A DNA stretch of 64,000 nt from Neckera pumila. Its lineage: Eukaryota; Streptophyta; Bryopsida; Hypnales; Neckeraceae. Location: assembly GCA_963969595.1 (NCBI GenBank), contig OZ018415.1, forward strand, positions 21,147,782-21,211,781, read 5' to 3'. A program made the translations under genes and the position numbers. Below the pieces are notes generated by a model. It ran no database searches, had not been told where the DNA came from, and worked only from the letters and a program-made list of their open reading frames with translations. Below are positions 21,340 through 34,734 of the stretch, in pieces (position 1 is the first letter of the stretch; every line of letters starts with the position of its first letter).

Positions 21340-22083
21340 AATCAAGATATCTTCGTTTAAAGTGAAAAATAAAAGTTTTTCAGCACATTGTGGGACTAGA
21401 TTTTTTGACTTTGAACATTTTTAACTTAAGTATTCTGCAATGTAGAGTTTTGAGCTTTAAATTTTTATAGTGGAGAATTGAGTTGAGAATCTAGCAAAAA
21501 TAGCAAATTCAAAAAAACTTAATTTTCATTATTAAAAAAGTACTAAATAGAAGTAGGTACAAGATAGAAGGAAAATCTAAAGTATTCATATATTTTAGAC
21601 GGAATTAAAATGCACTAATCCCAATGGTGAGATTGTTCTAGAAAGTAAACCTAACCATGCAAAACAAAACAAATTGAAAAAGTTGAAAAATTGCATTTAG
21701 AAATGAATCCAATAAGTTATTTTTTTCAAAAAGATGCTCTAACTGCCCCAAAAACAAGAACGTCCATTACTTTCTCAAAACAAATCCAAATGAAATGAAT
21801 AAAAGCTTTTTAGATAGAAAAAAAATAATCTATAAAAAAGAATTACTGTAAAAAAAAAAAAATTGAACTTTTTTTTGCTGCCCGCTATCCCCTGTTTTGA
21901 GCTTATTTGGTCATAACTTTTGTTCCCAAGCACCAATTGTGAAAAGAAAAATATTTCCACAAAGCTAATCAGCTTTTTTGCCTTCCTAAAAGTTTCACAA
22001 AATTAAGAGAAAATTTCTGCCCGTAGGTACTTGCCCAAAAACGCATTTGTCTCCCTTAGGGACAATGGTCCTTTAGGGGTTAA
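21340..22083 (+). mobile_element. TTAA-MITE family, 5'-truncated copy
   Basis: It begins inside the family consensus at CAAGATATCTTCGTTTAAAG and ends with GGACAATGGTCCTTTAGGGG + TTAA (to 22083), almost identical to the end of 8690-9383. Confidence 0.75.
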
Positions 22084-22797
22084 AATGACAAAGTTTTAGT
22101 AAGACAATTCTTTTAGTTATCCATATTAAAAACTTAACCTCTTGTGTGAGCTAAGGAAGTTAGACCATCTCATACTTTAGTTAAAAATTTATAACATTCT
22201 TGACCAGTCAATGTCAAATTTGTTAAATTGGCAATGTTCCATTACTTTAGGGCGGTTCAAATCAATCCTAAAACCAATATCTACACTTGCCTCCTAATTT
22301 TTGTACTGATCCTAAACTTATTGTGAAGAGATATGTCACAATTTTTGGTTTCCGGAATATTTCCAATTTAACAAAATTGATGTTAGGCCCTAAACCTTAA
22401 TATCAAATAAAGAACAAGATAACAAGGTTATACTATACAGCTCAAATGAGGAATAATTCTATCTTGTCAGTCTTTATTTTGGAGATGTCTACAGTTCTTT
22501 TGGGACCTATGAATGTTTTGGTCTTTCTCAATCAAATACTTGCGCTCAACATTTTCAAGTAAAAAATATACTAGTACTTCTCCAACTAGTCAAAGTTTTT
22601 TCAAATCCAAACTGTCTTTTAGGATTTGTATACCAGTAGAGAAATTCTCATCCCTCCAAAGGTCCGCTCTAGTGCAGCTGAAAGGACCCCGCGATTACAT
22701 TTAACATGGCTTAATGATTTGTTTTTCCCCTATAGTCAATCGCTTAAAGTTACAATGTCCAATGACTATCAGTGGTTTGAAATCCAAGTACATTTAG
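22084..22797. other. AT-rich DNA, nothing recognised
   Basis: No gene or clear repeat is visible. The open frame at 22513-22704 has no domain. Confidence 0.4.
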
Positions 22798-24478
22798 TTA
22801 AATAATCAAGGTTCAGGTATTGTAATGCCCCTTAACCCTAATTATTGCATACCTTGTTTTCTAACAAAGTTATTTAGAAAAAAAAAATGTCAAAAATAGT
22901 CTAATGACACCTACCATCAAGAGTTTTTTTAGTGGCTTTGTGATAGCTTTAATTCATTGAAAATTGATGAAAAAGAAGGACAAAGAGGTTATTTTTATAC
23001 AAAGATTGATTGTCCATGGTAAATATTCAAATACTATGGGATATTTAGAAAATAGATCATTCATTGTCAAATGCAGGAATTGTGTTAAAACTACAATTTT
23101 AGACCCCATTAAGAAATAATAGAATGATTTTTTCAAAAAAAAATAACTAAACAAAGTTGTAGAATCAAGCTAGTTTTCATCTCCAAAAATCCGTTTGAAG
23201 TTTAGAGCCTCCAATAAAAAGTTATGGTCAAAATTCTAAAAGGGATTGAAAGGGAGATTTTCTTTACCATTTTCAAACACCCTCTATTAAATTTTTCCAT
23301 AACTTTTGAGTGGAGGGTTGAAATCTTAAATGGATTTTTATAGATGAAATTTAATTTGATTTCCCAACTTTTTTTAGTTCAAAGTTTTTGCAAAATGTCA
23401 TTCTACTATGCCTAAATGAGGTCTAAAATTTTATTTTAACTCAATTCCTACATTACAGAAAATTGTAGGCCTCTAGAAGGTCGCTCCAGAGTGACCCAAT
23501 CAATCTGTTACTTGAAAATAAACATGTAGCCACAATGACAATGAGTAGTCAGAGTGTGTGAATTAACTAGGTAATTAATCAAATTATCTGTAATTAACTA
23601 GATAATTAATCAAATTAACCAAAATGAAGTGGATTTTGATGCTAATTGTCAAAAAAATTAGAAATATTAGTGATTTTGAACTAGCTTTATAAGCCAAATA
23701 GTTTAGTGAATTTGAAGTTGGGAAGGGGAGATATGTATGCAAGTGGGATAGTAGTACGTACAACAATCCATGTGGGATATGTAAATTAGAACTAATAAGA
23801 GCACAACCACTCATAGTTAAGTAAAAAGCAGAAATTGTGTTAAAAGTCGAATTTCAAACTTCATTTAGGCATAGAAAAATATTTTTTTTCAAAAATCTTT
23901 GGACTAAAAAAATGTGTAGAATCAATGTAGTTTTCATCTCCAAAAATTCGTTTGAGGTTTAGATCCTCCAATAAAAAGTTATGGACAAAATTTTGAAAGG
24001 TTGTTTAAGCAAATTTTTCTTTGACATTTAAACACCCTTTTAGAATTTTGTCCATCACTTTTTATTAGAAGCTCTAAACCTCAAACGGATTTTTTGAGAT
24101 GAAAAATAGATTGATTCTCCACATGTTTTTAGTTCAAAGATTTTTGAAAAAATTATTTTTCTATACCTAAATGAGGACTAAAATTTGACTTTTTAACACA
24201 ATTCTCGAATTTGAACAATGAGTGATCTCTCTTCAAAATATTTCATATTCTTTGAGATTTCACCATGGACAATTGATTTCTCTATATAAACAACCTCTTA
24301 AACCTTCATTTTTACCAATTGTCAATGAATATTAAATTTTCAACAAAAAAGATCTTGATAGTAGATATCATTGGACTAACTTCAACATTTGATTTATTTT
24401 CCAAAACTTGTTTAGAGTACAAGGTATGCAATAATCAGGGTTAAGGTGCATTACAATACTTGAACCCTGATTATTTAA
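22798..24478. mobile_element. 1.68-kb fold-back element
   Basis: The ends are inverted copies over about 60 bp: TTAAATAATCAAGGTTCAGG with ATTGTAATGCCCCTTAACCC at the left, matched in reverse by GGGTTAAGGTGCATTACAAT with CCCTGATTATTTAA at the right. Further inverted pairs lie inside (22,940-23,030 against 24,250-24,330). A block containing TTTTCATCTCCAAAAAT and TCCAATAAAAAGTTATGG occurs directly at 23,175 and 23,930 and inverted at about 24,040. There is no coding capacity. A diverged version of the end occurs at about 32,165-32,210. Confidence 0.7.
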
Positions 24479-26809
24479 TGCCTTATTCTTGGATATTGAA
24501 CCACTGACACATTTGCCGTCGCGGTGCAAGGTGAGCAAACTATAGAGGTATTATAAATTTGGGATTCCATATATCATGGCTATGGCACAGGCAGTTGCAG
24601 TCATAACTCTTTAGTTTGTCTTCACCATCTAGGGTTTTGACGCCCAGGACCTTAATTTGTTGAATTCCACTTTTTCTTGCCTCAGATTTCAATGGGTCTG
24701 GTGTTCTTCAAAAATTGCATTGGTAATTTTAATCCTAGGTTGTCATAAATATAAGCTGCGTATTTTAGCCAAGGCTTTGCGGAGGTCAGTTTTGCAAACT
24801 TGTAGAAAAGTAGCAATTAGCGGTGTGCTTACCTTGGAGTCATACCTTACCTCTTTAGTGACCGTGGTTGATTTGGATGGCGAGCGCAGTTTTTGAATAC
24901 AAATTTGGGAAAGGGAAAATTCATCACTATTCCAAAGAAATAATCCCAAATCAGACCATAGGAATTGATGTTGTAGGCTTTATCCATGAATAAAACAAAA
25001 AGTGAACATGATCCAACAGTGCAATTTGTTGTGAGTGATCTTCAAAGTGCAAAGCATCAAAGTAGCCTTCAGTTGAAGCAGCTTAGTACATTATTGCCCA
25101 TAACTTTTGAAACATGCTTCCATAATTCATGGGATTGCTGGACAATGTTTCTATCAATCTTAGGCATCAAATAGAATCACGGCTTAGAAGGTATGATTCA
25201 GGACAACCTTCTTGTCTTTGGACAAGCATAGCTACCTTATTACTTCACAGAATCCTCTAAAACTGGATTTGTTTGGAGTACATGCTAGAAGCCTGAAGCT
25301 CTATTTGTAATACTCTTGGAATTTTTTCAAATACCATATATTGAGGGAAGTAAAAGACAAAGAATCCAAACTTTGACCAAAAAGTGGTCATCCAGTTACT
25401 AAAGGGTTAAATGAAACCATACAAAATCTTAGCTAATTTTATATAATATACTAGTTAAGGTAATCCTCATTACAATATCCTTGATGCCCTATCATCAAAA
25501 TACATTTATTTAATGAAATTTTTATTTACTAGTTTTTTGGTAAATTTGGCTATTGTTTTCCAACTTGAATTTTTTGGGATATCTAATTTTCAATACATTT
25601 GTCATTCTTCTTATTTTTAAATATTTTTAAACATTTTTTTCCAAGAGCTCATGCCTCATGGTCTTCTGATTAGACCAATACTACTCAAAGTACAACAAAA
25701 TCAGCAAGTCGTACATGCAATCACCTAATAGCCTCCCTAAGCTTTGACTAAATGACTGCATGGAGTTGAATACATAATTAAATTGAAGTCCCTAGGTATC
25801 CTTACTAGAAGGATATTCTTTATTTTCAGGGCATCACAAAAATCCATACCAAAATCTAAGTGAATTATAAAATGTAGGAACTTATTATATATTAGTATTG
25901 CGGATGATAAAATCAAAGTCCTTGAATTAAAACACAAAAATTATGCCAAGAAAAAACTCAACTACCATAAATAAGTGACAAAAAACAATATAATGGTTTC
26001 TTGCAATCATCCTAATTTGCATTTCAATAACTATAAAATTGTCCTTTACATCTTGCTTATGCTTGATATTCACTGTGTCCTTTGGGCCAATCCTAAACCC
26101 TAAAACCCTAAAAATCCTAAAATCCTAACCAGTCTATTATGACCAATTTTACGTGCATAAGGAAAGCAATTCAAAACAAAAATGAACACCACAAGTACAT
26201 GAAGGCAAAATTGAAAATTTGGGTGGTATGGTAATAGGGTTCACATTTATTATTCATTTACCAATTGGTCAATTTTCCAATGATAGTGTCAAACCGATAT
26301 TTCAATAAAATGGCGGTATTGCACAAAGTTATAAACTAGCACTTTTCAATTTGGACAATGCAGTCTGAAATCTATACTTGTCCAAGAATTAGGGCTAAAG
26401 AAGGAATTGAATGGAAAATGGTTGATTTTGTACGCCATTTTAATGAAATTTTTTATGTCCACTTTGGAAAGCTTTGTGTGGCCTTGCATCCAATCGTGAA
26501 AGTGACCCCAGCCGTGCAAAATAGTTCACAGTCCCAGAATGAAGTTTACACATGTCTGTTAGTATTTTCCACGTTTTGCCGGCCACCCCGTTGCCCTCCT
26601 ATTTTGAAGTCACAGTCTGGGCGGCTTTTGCAATTCAACGGGATGCAAACACACTTTTGCAAAACTTACTAAAACTTCGGCTGGTGGTGAATATTTGGAG
26701 CATGTGAACAATTACATTCAACCTTGCACAAGCTGTAGTGGGAAGAGTGGCATTTCAAATGCAATATTTCAGCTAAACATTGACGACATGTTTTATTGAG
26801 TTCCACCTC
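24479..26809. other. AT-rich intergenic DNA, nothing recognised
   Basis: I see no supported gene. A short degenerate CCCTAAA-like stretch lies at about 26,095-26,130. Open frames such as 24657-24896 and 26358-26672 carry no domain I recognise; the second falls in a patch of somewhat higher GC. Confidence 0.4.
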
Positions 26810-27530
26810 TCAAATGTACCAACAAGTGCTCACTTCTTTAATGTTTTTCTCTATGAATATGACATAGGAGACTGAATATCCTACGCATTTGTCTCACCAT
26901 CATCAAATGTAGCGCGCTTGTCACAAATTCAAACTGTGTTGTGAGTAACATGTTCTAACAATAACTCTCAATCCTCTCCAATCGCCTCATAGACCTTTGC
27001 AGCAAAGATTGAACATTCGACGAAACATTTTTTTTTTTTTTTTGAAGAGTTGAAATTGCTGTTGTAATCTTCATTCACTCGGACTTCTTTAATGTTTTAT
27101 TTCTCAAAAATGACATTGCAAATATCCTGCACACTTGTCTAGCTTGATGTCATTTATTGTAGTGCACTTGTCACAAATTCAAACTGTGTCGTAAATGACA
27201 TGTTTGAATAAGAACTCTCAATATTAGTACCCTCTACTAGTGCAACATGGACTTCCATAGCGTGCAGATTCAACATTTAGCAAAGCATTGATACCATTTA
27301 TTGTGATTCTGCAAGAATTGAAGCCATTACAATAATCTGCTCTTGCTTGAACTTCTTGAATATTCCTTCTTAGAAACAACAATTTAGAAAATCTTGCACA
27401 TTTTTCATACTATTATTGATTTTAGTACATTCAAACTATGTCGTGAGTTGCTTCCAAGAACCTTACATAATCAAAATAACACTCAAGCAGCTAACACTCT
27501 CAAATTGTATCATGGATTTCCAAACCACAA
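26810..27530. repeat. Degenerate ~250-bp tandem repeat, three units
   Basis: CTTGTCACAAATTCAAACTG occurs at 26917 and 27167, and a diverged ACATTCAAACTATGTCG at about 27,427. Surrounding stretches such as AACTCTCAAT and TTCAACATT recur with the same spacing. The units are well diverged. Confidence 0.55.
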
Positions 27531-27531
27531 A

Positions 27532-27795
<264 letters not shown>

Positions 27796-29606
27796 ATATG
27801 CTTCTAAATGCAATATGCTATGTGTTCAGAAATTGAGGTTCACTAGGAATTTGGGCAATTAGATTTGTCTACAACATAAAAAAATTTGGGGATATATAGG
27901 GAATGTGCAAAAAAACATAGTGTGCAATTAGAGGGCGTTGAGTGTAAAATGTAATCCGGTTCTTGAAGTATAAGTAGCTCAAGCAATGCACCTAAGACTA
28001 TCTCATACCTATTCAAGTTGCAATTAATTTTGATTGGACAGTACCTCAAATCTTGCCGCATTCTCTCTACGAAATAACCCTCATAAGAACATGTCAGTAC
28101 GTGCAACTATATCTACAAAACGTAATTTGGTCCCAATGAATCTGTACATTCTACTTGTGATCAACCTAGTTGCCATTAATAGCTCAAAATTTCAACAATG
28201 ACCCAAATTCTAGTTTCTGGGTATCAAATGAATGTACTCGATACTCTTGGCCTGCTTCATGTGAAGTGGGTTACAGAGTTCTTTGCTGCTGCAGAAGTAC
28301 TATTGAAGAGGTCTCCACTTGGACCAACGCCATCTCTTGCAGTACCCATTTGATACATACAACTAACCAAGCTACAATGCCGCTTAGTTTCCTATCCTAA
28401 TCCAACAATCATGTGTCGTTGTGCTCTGAATTGGAGAACTCAAGAAGTTGTTCAACCAATCTGAATAAGCAAAACAAGTTGGAGTGAGTAGCTCACACCG
28501 GCTTCTATACATCTAGCTTCTCTACCAATCAAACAAGCTAGCTTCCTGGTATGTATTTCGGGGTTCATGTATTTCAAATAATGCTAAGTAGACACATGTA
28601 AAAGTAGAACTCTAGCTATTTGAATGAGCTAGTAATGTACTATTTCCTTAAGGATTGGGAGAGATTTATGTAGGAAGACTATAGTCATGCATTTTTGTGT
28701 AACTTCCTCAACACAAATCCTAGTTGCCAATTTTGCAATTGTTAGCTGCAATTTCTTGATGAAGTGATAGAGCTGACAGGGAATTGCAACTTAGTTGTTG
28801 CGCGGACATACAAACCTCTGTGACGATGTCGTGACAAACAAGTTTCACATCTGATTTCCTGAAGCTTTCAGTGACATACACTCTGGTTGCTGGCAACCAA
28901 TCGGCATTGACAATGACGACCAAAGAGGTAGGTGTTTTTTTTTTAATTATTTTTGGTTAGCACAGTGAAAGCCATCTCCAGTGGATTGCTGAAGCTGTTT
29001 ACATCAACATGGATGAAACATACAAAACGTGGATAAAAACACATATTTTCTTCTAATAGTGTGTAAATCAATCTAATAATAGAACAATATTGTTCCAAAA
29101 GCTTGTAGCAATTGAGCGATTCTAGCCATTGAAAATGGATCAATCTGTTGCCAAGGATTTGCTCAAATTTTTTTATAGCTTTTGAGCAATAATTTGCCGT
29201 CCAAAAAAGCATTGCCAAAAAGGCAACACCTTAAAACAACTCTCATTGACCCTTTGGACATTGGACAAGCAAGAGTGACCACATTCTTGATGCATTGTTT
29301 GAAATGCATGTATTGTTGTTTGTATATGAAGTATTTTCATATTTTGATGGTGCATCTTGAAGATCATGATGTTTGTATAAAGTGTATTTCAAGTAGGAAG
29401 ATTTTTATAGGGGCTTTGATTTAATAGTAAGCAACAATGCAGATGTGAGGAATGTTTTTAAAAGTGAATTTTAGCTAATTCAGCACTATGCGTGCTTGGT
29501 AATTCAAAAATAAAGACTCAATGCAATATCGCACACACTTGCAATATATGTTGTTGAATTGATATCTTCATAATTTGTTTGGTATCTACATGAAGCAACC
29601 ACAATA
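27796..29606. other. Unrecognised intergenic DNA
   Basis: No gene is supported. Short open frames on both strands (27843-28106 minus, 28170-28400 plus, 28720-28923 minus, 28943-29218 minus) show no domain or family match that I recognise. Confidence 0.4.
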
Positions 29607-30438
29607 TTAACCCCTTAACCCCAAGAGCCCAAGGCCTTTTCTACCTCAAAAAACACCCAAAATTGCCATTTCTAGAGCATTCATCAAAAAAGTTTGAAAA
29701 ATTGATTTTGGGAATATAACCATTGGATCTTGTAGTTGACTTGTGTGAGAATATGTGGTAAAGATTTTGTGAGGTTTGTCCGTATAGATTGGGAGGTATT
29801 TGCATTCAAAGTCTGTTTTGTTTTGTTTTTTCACTATAGACCTCCAATTTAAAAAAAATTCTTATGGAGAAACATGTTAGGCATGTGCATGCCAATTTTC
29901 AAGACAATCCAAGACAATCCCAACATTCAAAAAAATTCAAATTTGCCACTATGTCCCAAGAAATGACAATACACTAGGCCATTTTCAAATAATTTTTCCC
30001 ATCACACATTTTTTGATCTAGAAAATCTGAATGGTGGATTGAAAGATGCACTTGTACTTCAAAAGCAGGAAAAAAAAAATTGAAAAAATGTCAAAATCTC
30101 TAACATCTACAAGCTCCTAAAGCCTAATGTGACCTCCCAATAGGCACAACAATAGCCTCTCTTGCCACCTCTTGCCACCTCTCCTCTCTTGCCACCTCTC
30201 CTGCCCCTTGGGAGTCAAAAGCAGGGGCAGCAGATTCCCGAACTGAAATTTTTCTTCAAATGCTCATAACTTTTGGAGGATAAGTCGGAATTTGCTGAAA
30301 TTTATGTTTCCACAAAGCTAATGTGATTTACTATCTCCCAAAAAACTTTCAAAAAATCATGTGAAAAATTAAGGTCACATGAGCTTGCCCGAAGTACCAA
30401 GTGTCCCCCGTAGGGACATTTGGACTTTTAAGGGTTAA
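29607..30438 (+). mobile_element. TTAA-MITE family, full-length copy
   Basis: It starts TTAACCCCTTAACCCC and ends GACTTTTAAGGGTTAA. Family marks inside include CAAAATTGCCATTTCTAG and TTGGATCTTGTAGTTG. A short CTCTTGCCACCT repeat lies at about 30,155-30,200. Confidence 0.75.
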
Positions 30439-30517
30439 GGACTACACTTTCAAATTTTGAATAATGAATGAATACAAAAAACACATAAAATCATAGTTTT
30501 TTCATCCATCTAATTTT

Positions 30518-31451
30518 TTAACCCCTAAAGTTGCTTGACTATATTCTCACCAAAAATGCTCCAAAATTGCCATTTCTAGGACAAGTACCAAATTTTTGGA
30601 AAATATCATTTTTGGACACATGTAACCATAGGATCTTGTAGTACTCTGATTTGAGAATGTGTGGAAAAAAGTTCAGAAATTTCTATCGTGTAGATTGGAA
30701 GATATTAGCGTTTGAAGTGGCAAAAGTCCATTTTTTGGCCCTACAAAAAATCGGGCAGCTGCACTTCACAAGGTCAGATTATTATGAAAGTAAATCTAAA
30801 ATGGTTGTTCTTCTTTGGATTCATTCTTTGGGGCAAGTTGGCTACATGCTTGAAAATTTTCAGATTATTTGGGATTGTACAACATATAGGAAAAAAATGG
30901 TAAGTAGAAAGAAGTACAGAATGGTTCAAAACACTAAACTGTTAAGAAGTTAATTATGGAATTGAAAAATGCCAATTCCAATGGTTGCAATGTTTTAATA
31001 AACAATCTACATCCTACAATTTTATTTTTTTTGAAAAATGTTGATAATTGAGTGAAATAAACGACTTCAAAGTTTATTTTAGAGTAGACAATCCATAACT
31101 GCCCACAAACTAAAAATCCTTGTAATGTTTTACTTATTGATCAAAATGGAATGATCTAAAGCTTTTCATATAAATATATAAATCTAATAAACCAATTTCA
31201 AATTTTTATTTTTGAAAAAGTGATTTTTTTTTATCTGCCCAGACTGCCCAAGTTGAGAAACAAACAACATATTAGGCCATAACTTTTTATTTATATTTCC
31301 AAATGTCATGAAATTTGGTGCATATGAAAGATACTCCTCATCCCCACCTTATATAAAAATTTCAGCCCAAAATATGGAAAACTCCAATCACATGTACTTG
31401 CTCAAAATTTCTATGTTGCCAAAAAAGGCATGTTGGTCCTTTAGGGGTTAA
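30518..31451 (+). mobile_element. TTAA-MITE family, full-length copy (long subfamily)
   Basis: TTAACCCCTAAAG at the left and GGTCCTTTAGGGGTTAA at the right; 934 bp. It shares its interior with 41,457-42,395 and 56,906-58,065, including ATAGGATCTTGTAGTA. The open frame at 30651-30953 is fortuitous. Confidence 0.8.
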
Positions 31452-31986
31452 GAATATTTGATGTAGTTTCCTAACCTTTCTACGATATAGATCTTTCATC
31501 AAGACTTTGCTTTGCAAACATTCTATTGCTTAAAAATTACAAGCATGTTTCACCCAAAATGTAACGTTACTTTTTTAATTCAAATAATTCTTATGACTTG
31601 AATATTTGGGTATAATAAAAAGCTTTAAAAATAGTAATTAGAACTCAACGTTTTAAACTTTAAAAAAGCATTCATACTACAAGTACTCAATCTACATTTC
31701 ATTTTAAAAGAAATTTTTATTTTTTAATTCAAAAATTTTCTTGATAAATAGAGGTTTAGTAATGATCTAACCATGTGCCTATATAGATGTAATCTATGGA
31801 TCATGTTTCACAATGTTTATGCAAATTAATGCCATCATTAAATTATACTTCTAAGTTGTATTTTATAAATAATGATTCTTCACAATTTTGGAAATTTAAC
31901 CTATCTTAATGTAGACTATCATATGTCCATGTCCCTAATTGTTAAATTTTGCTTGATGCTAGTTCAATAGTATTCATAACTAACAC
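31452..31986. other. AT-rich DNA, nothing recognised
   Basis: No gene or repeat structure that I can support. Confidence 0.4.
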
Positions 31987-32869
31987 ATTAGAAAAAATTT
32001 GTGGCCTTCGGAGGGCCACTCCATAGCCCTTTGAGGACCCCATGGATTGGGTTTTTTTGGACTTCAAAATTGATTTTTTAACTTGTACACGCGTACCTGC
32101 AATTCCATTGTCAGATGCCGATTGGCATTAGTTTAAAATCCAAAAACAAAGAACTTAAAAATCAATGTTAAGGTACTCTAATGCACCTTAACCCTGATTT
32201 TTAAATACTTTTTAACAATTTGTATTTAACACCAAATTCTGCTAAAATTAAAAAATGTTCCAAAATTATCTAATGATCGTTATTAACCAATTATTTTTAT
32301 CCACTAATGTGTGAAAGACTAACTTCATTGACATTTGGTGAATTACAAGATGAGAAGTGGAGGTCTTTATGGAATTGGGGTTGAGGTAGTGTTTACAACC
32401 TATGTGGGATATGTGTCTTCACTCATTTGACATTTGACATCTTTTCATCTTGTTATTAATAATTGAGTTCATTTTGGTTTTGAATATTTCAAATTAAGTG
32501 GACATTGAAGCTAATTGCTACCTAATTTGGATTATTTGAAAAAAAATTTATTCAATGAAGTCAAATTAAATCCAATAAAGCCAAATTTTGTGGCTTGACT
32601 AAATTTACTTTGACTTAATTGAAAAAAAAATAAGTTTAAACATTGTTTGTAACATTAAAAATTGCGGATACAATGGTCTATGTGTTTAAAAAAAAAGAGA
32701 ATAATTACTGATACATTTTTTATTTGCAAAAATAGTCATGGCTTGACTATTTTTGCAAATGTCAACTGGTCTGACTATTCACTGTGGCCACTTTCTTAAA
32801 TGTCAATCCCACCTTTTAATAGAGTGCTTTGGTTACTTTGGAGTCCGAAGGCTCCAAATTTTTTCTAAT
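31987..32869. mobile_element. Inverted-repeat element with ATTAGAAAAAATTTG ends
   Basis: The left end ATTAGAAAAAATTTGTGGCC, followed by TTCGGAGGGCC, is matched in reverse by the right end GGAGTCCGAAGG, then CTCCAAATTTTTTCTAAT. It is 883 bp and non-coding. It contains a diverged copy of the fold-back element end at about 32,165. Similar ends appear alone at about 23,455, 59,462 and 60,922. Confidence 0.6.
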
Positions 32870-33375
32870 AAAGAGCTCAAGAACAAGAATGAGTATTTGA
32901 AATGTAGATGCATCTAAGATGTCTAACATCTTGAAAACAATTTAGGTTGCCTCATCAAATTGCAATACGCTTAGACTAAAATGAATTTGTACAAATTATT
33001 GCCTAAAATGTGCAATCTCTATTTATAAGAGCTTAAGGTCAATTTTAGATATACTTGTTTTCAATGCTTTTTAAAATCCATAGTTTTATCATGAAATGTT
33101 CCAAAAAACTTACTATAAAAATTCTAAAATCCCCTCATAACTCCTTACAAAATCAAACAAAACCTAAATGATTTAATAATGGAGACTGTACTCAAATATT
33201 CATTCACTTTTGTAATAGAATTTATGTAGGACATTCGTAAAGAACTAGTTCCATTTTCATATGGTTAAACATAATTTTGAGCTCAATTTAGCCTTTTAAG
33301 TTATATTCAAATTTTTATTTCATGTTTTTATTACATCAAATTATATATTGTTTATCAGTGACAAAAATGAATATT
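32870..33375. other. AT-rich DNA, nothing recognised
   Basis: No gene or repeat structure that I can support. Confidence 0.4.
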
Positions 33376-34089
33376 GGGTGATTGCAAAAAACACTTGTAT
33401 TATTTGTTGCATTTGGCTGATTTTTTTGGGAGTACTTTAAAATTAGAAAATTAATTTTCAAAAAACATGACTAATGTATACACCTTTACGATGAAGGTTT
33501 CCAGAGAAGGAATTTCATAGGAAAAATCTCTAAGTAGGAGAACTTGAAAAGTGCTAAGTCATAAGAAAATACATACCTTCATGTTTTAATTAGGAAAAAA
33601 TAGTAAAAATAAGTAAATACACAAAATCAAAATTGGCCATTTGCAATAGCTCTATGGAAATGGTCATTCACCAAAAAACCCACCAAAATAATGTTTTATG
33701 TGTTTCAAAATGCAAGCAGAAAGAAGCTCACTTTATAGACTTCCACACTACAAAAATTTAATTTTTTTTTAAATCCCTCTTCTGGAGAACTAGAAATCTA
33801 CTAGAAGACCATCTCATCCAAGTTTCAGCTCCAAATTCGTTTTTTGGGGTCCAAAATAGTACTAAACCCCCCCAAATTGGCAAGTGCGACATGAAATCGG
33901 GGGGCTGTTTTTATATAGTAAAACATTTTTGAAAATTGCAAAAAAATTAGGCAAGATGTATAATGGTCATGAGCACCTTCTTTATAAATCTTAAATCATT
34001 TTGATCTAGAACGCAAAAGTTATGCCCAAAAAACAAATCAAAATGCATCGTGTGACACAAAATAGGACAAGTGTTTCTTGCAATCACCC
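33376..34089 (+). mobile_element. Inverted-repeat element with GGGTGATTGCAAAAAACACTTG ends
   Basis: The left end GGGTGATTGCAAAAAACACT pairs with the right end AGTGTTTCTTGCAATCACCC. Both sides are flanked by TATT (33372-33375 and 34090-34093), a possible 4-bp duplication. The interior matches, in reverse, the copy at 60,160-60,905. Non-coding, about 714 bp. Confidence 0.65.
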
Positions 34090-34093
34090 TATT

Positions 34094-34483
34094 TTTGAAA
34101 TTTGTAATCAAATTTGACCTAGGCTTTTGGATAGGAGATCTTTAGAGGATATGATAAAACATTTCATTGCAGCCAGAATTAGGAATTTGCCTTCATGCCA
34201 TTATTAAGTTTTTCTTTTCCCCGCATAAAGACAAGTGTAAGAAACAGTATGAGCAATTGAAATTATATTTTTTCAACCAAATGTGAATTTGTGAAGTGTG
34301 TTTGATGGACCCATAACTTTGTTCAATTTGTTATGAACTTTTGAAATATGTCTGTCATGGGTCTTTTGACCATAATGGATTGTTTAATTTTCATTCATGC
34401 CAATTTCAACAAGAATTGGAGTTATTTCTTGCCATAGATAGCTTATATGCGGATTTCATATAAGGTAAGCAAATCCATCAATA
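34094..34483. other. AT-rich flank of the copia element, nothing recognised
   Basis: No gene is supported. Confidence 0.4.
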
Positions 34484-34488
34484 CGTAT

Positions 34489-34734
34489 TGTAAGAAAAAC
34501 ACAAAGGCTTTGTAGTCCAATGAAAAGATGACACAAACAAGTACAAGGAAGAGGTGAATAACCCAATCAAGGGGTTGCCCTCTTATACTACTCTACTAAC
34601 AAGTGCCGTGACTAACCTTATGGGTTATATCAACATAGAAAGTTGCCCCTCTCTAATATCACATTGTCCCTCTCTAATAACACCTTAGTTGGCTACAAAC
34701 AATTCCTAACTAAAGTCATTCTCTAACTTCAACA
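34489..34734 (-). repeat. 3' LTR of the copia element
   Basis: 246 bp, reading TGTTGAAGTT...TTCTTACA in element orientation. It has a single copy of GTCCCTCTCTAATA where the 5' LTR has two. Confidence 0.92.
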
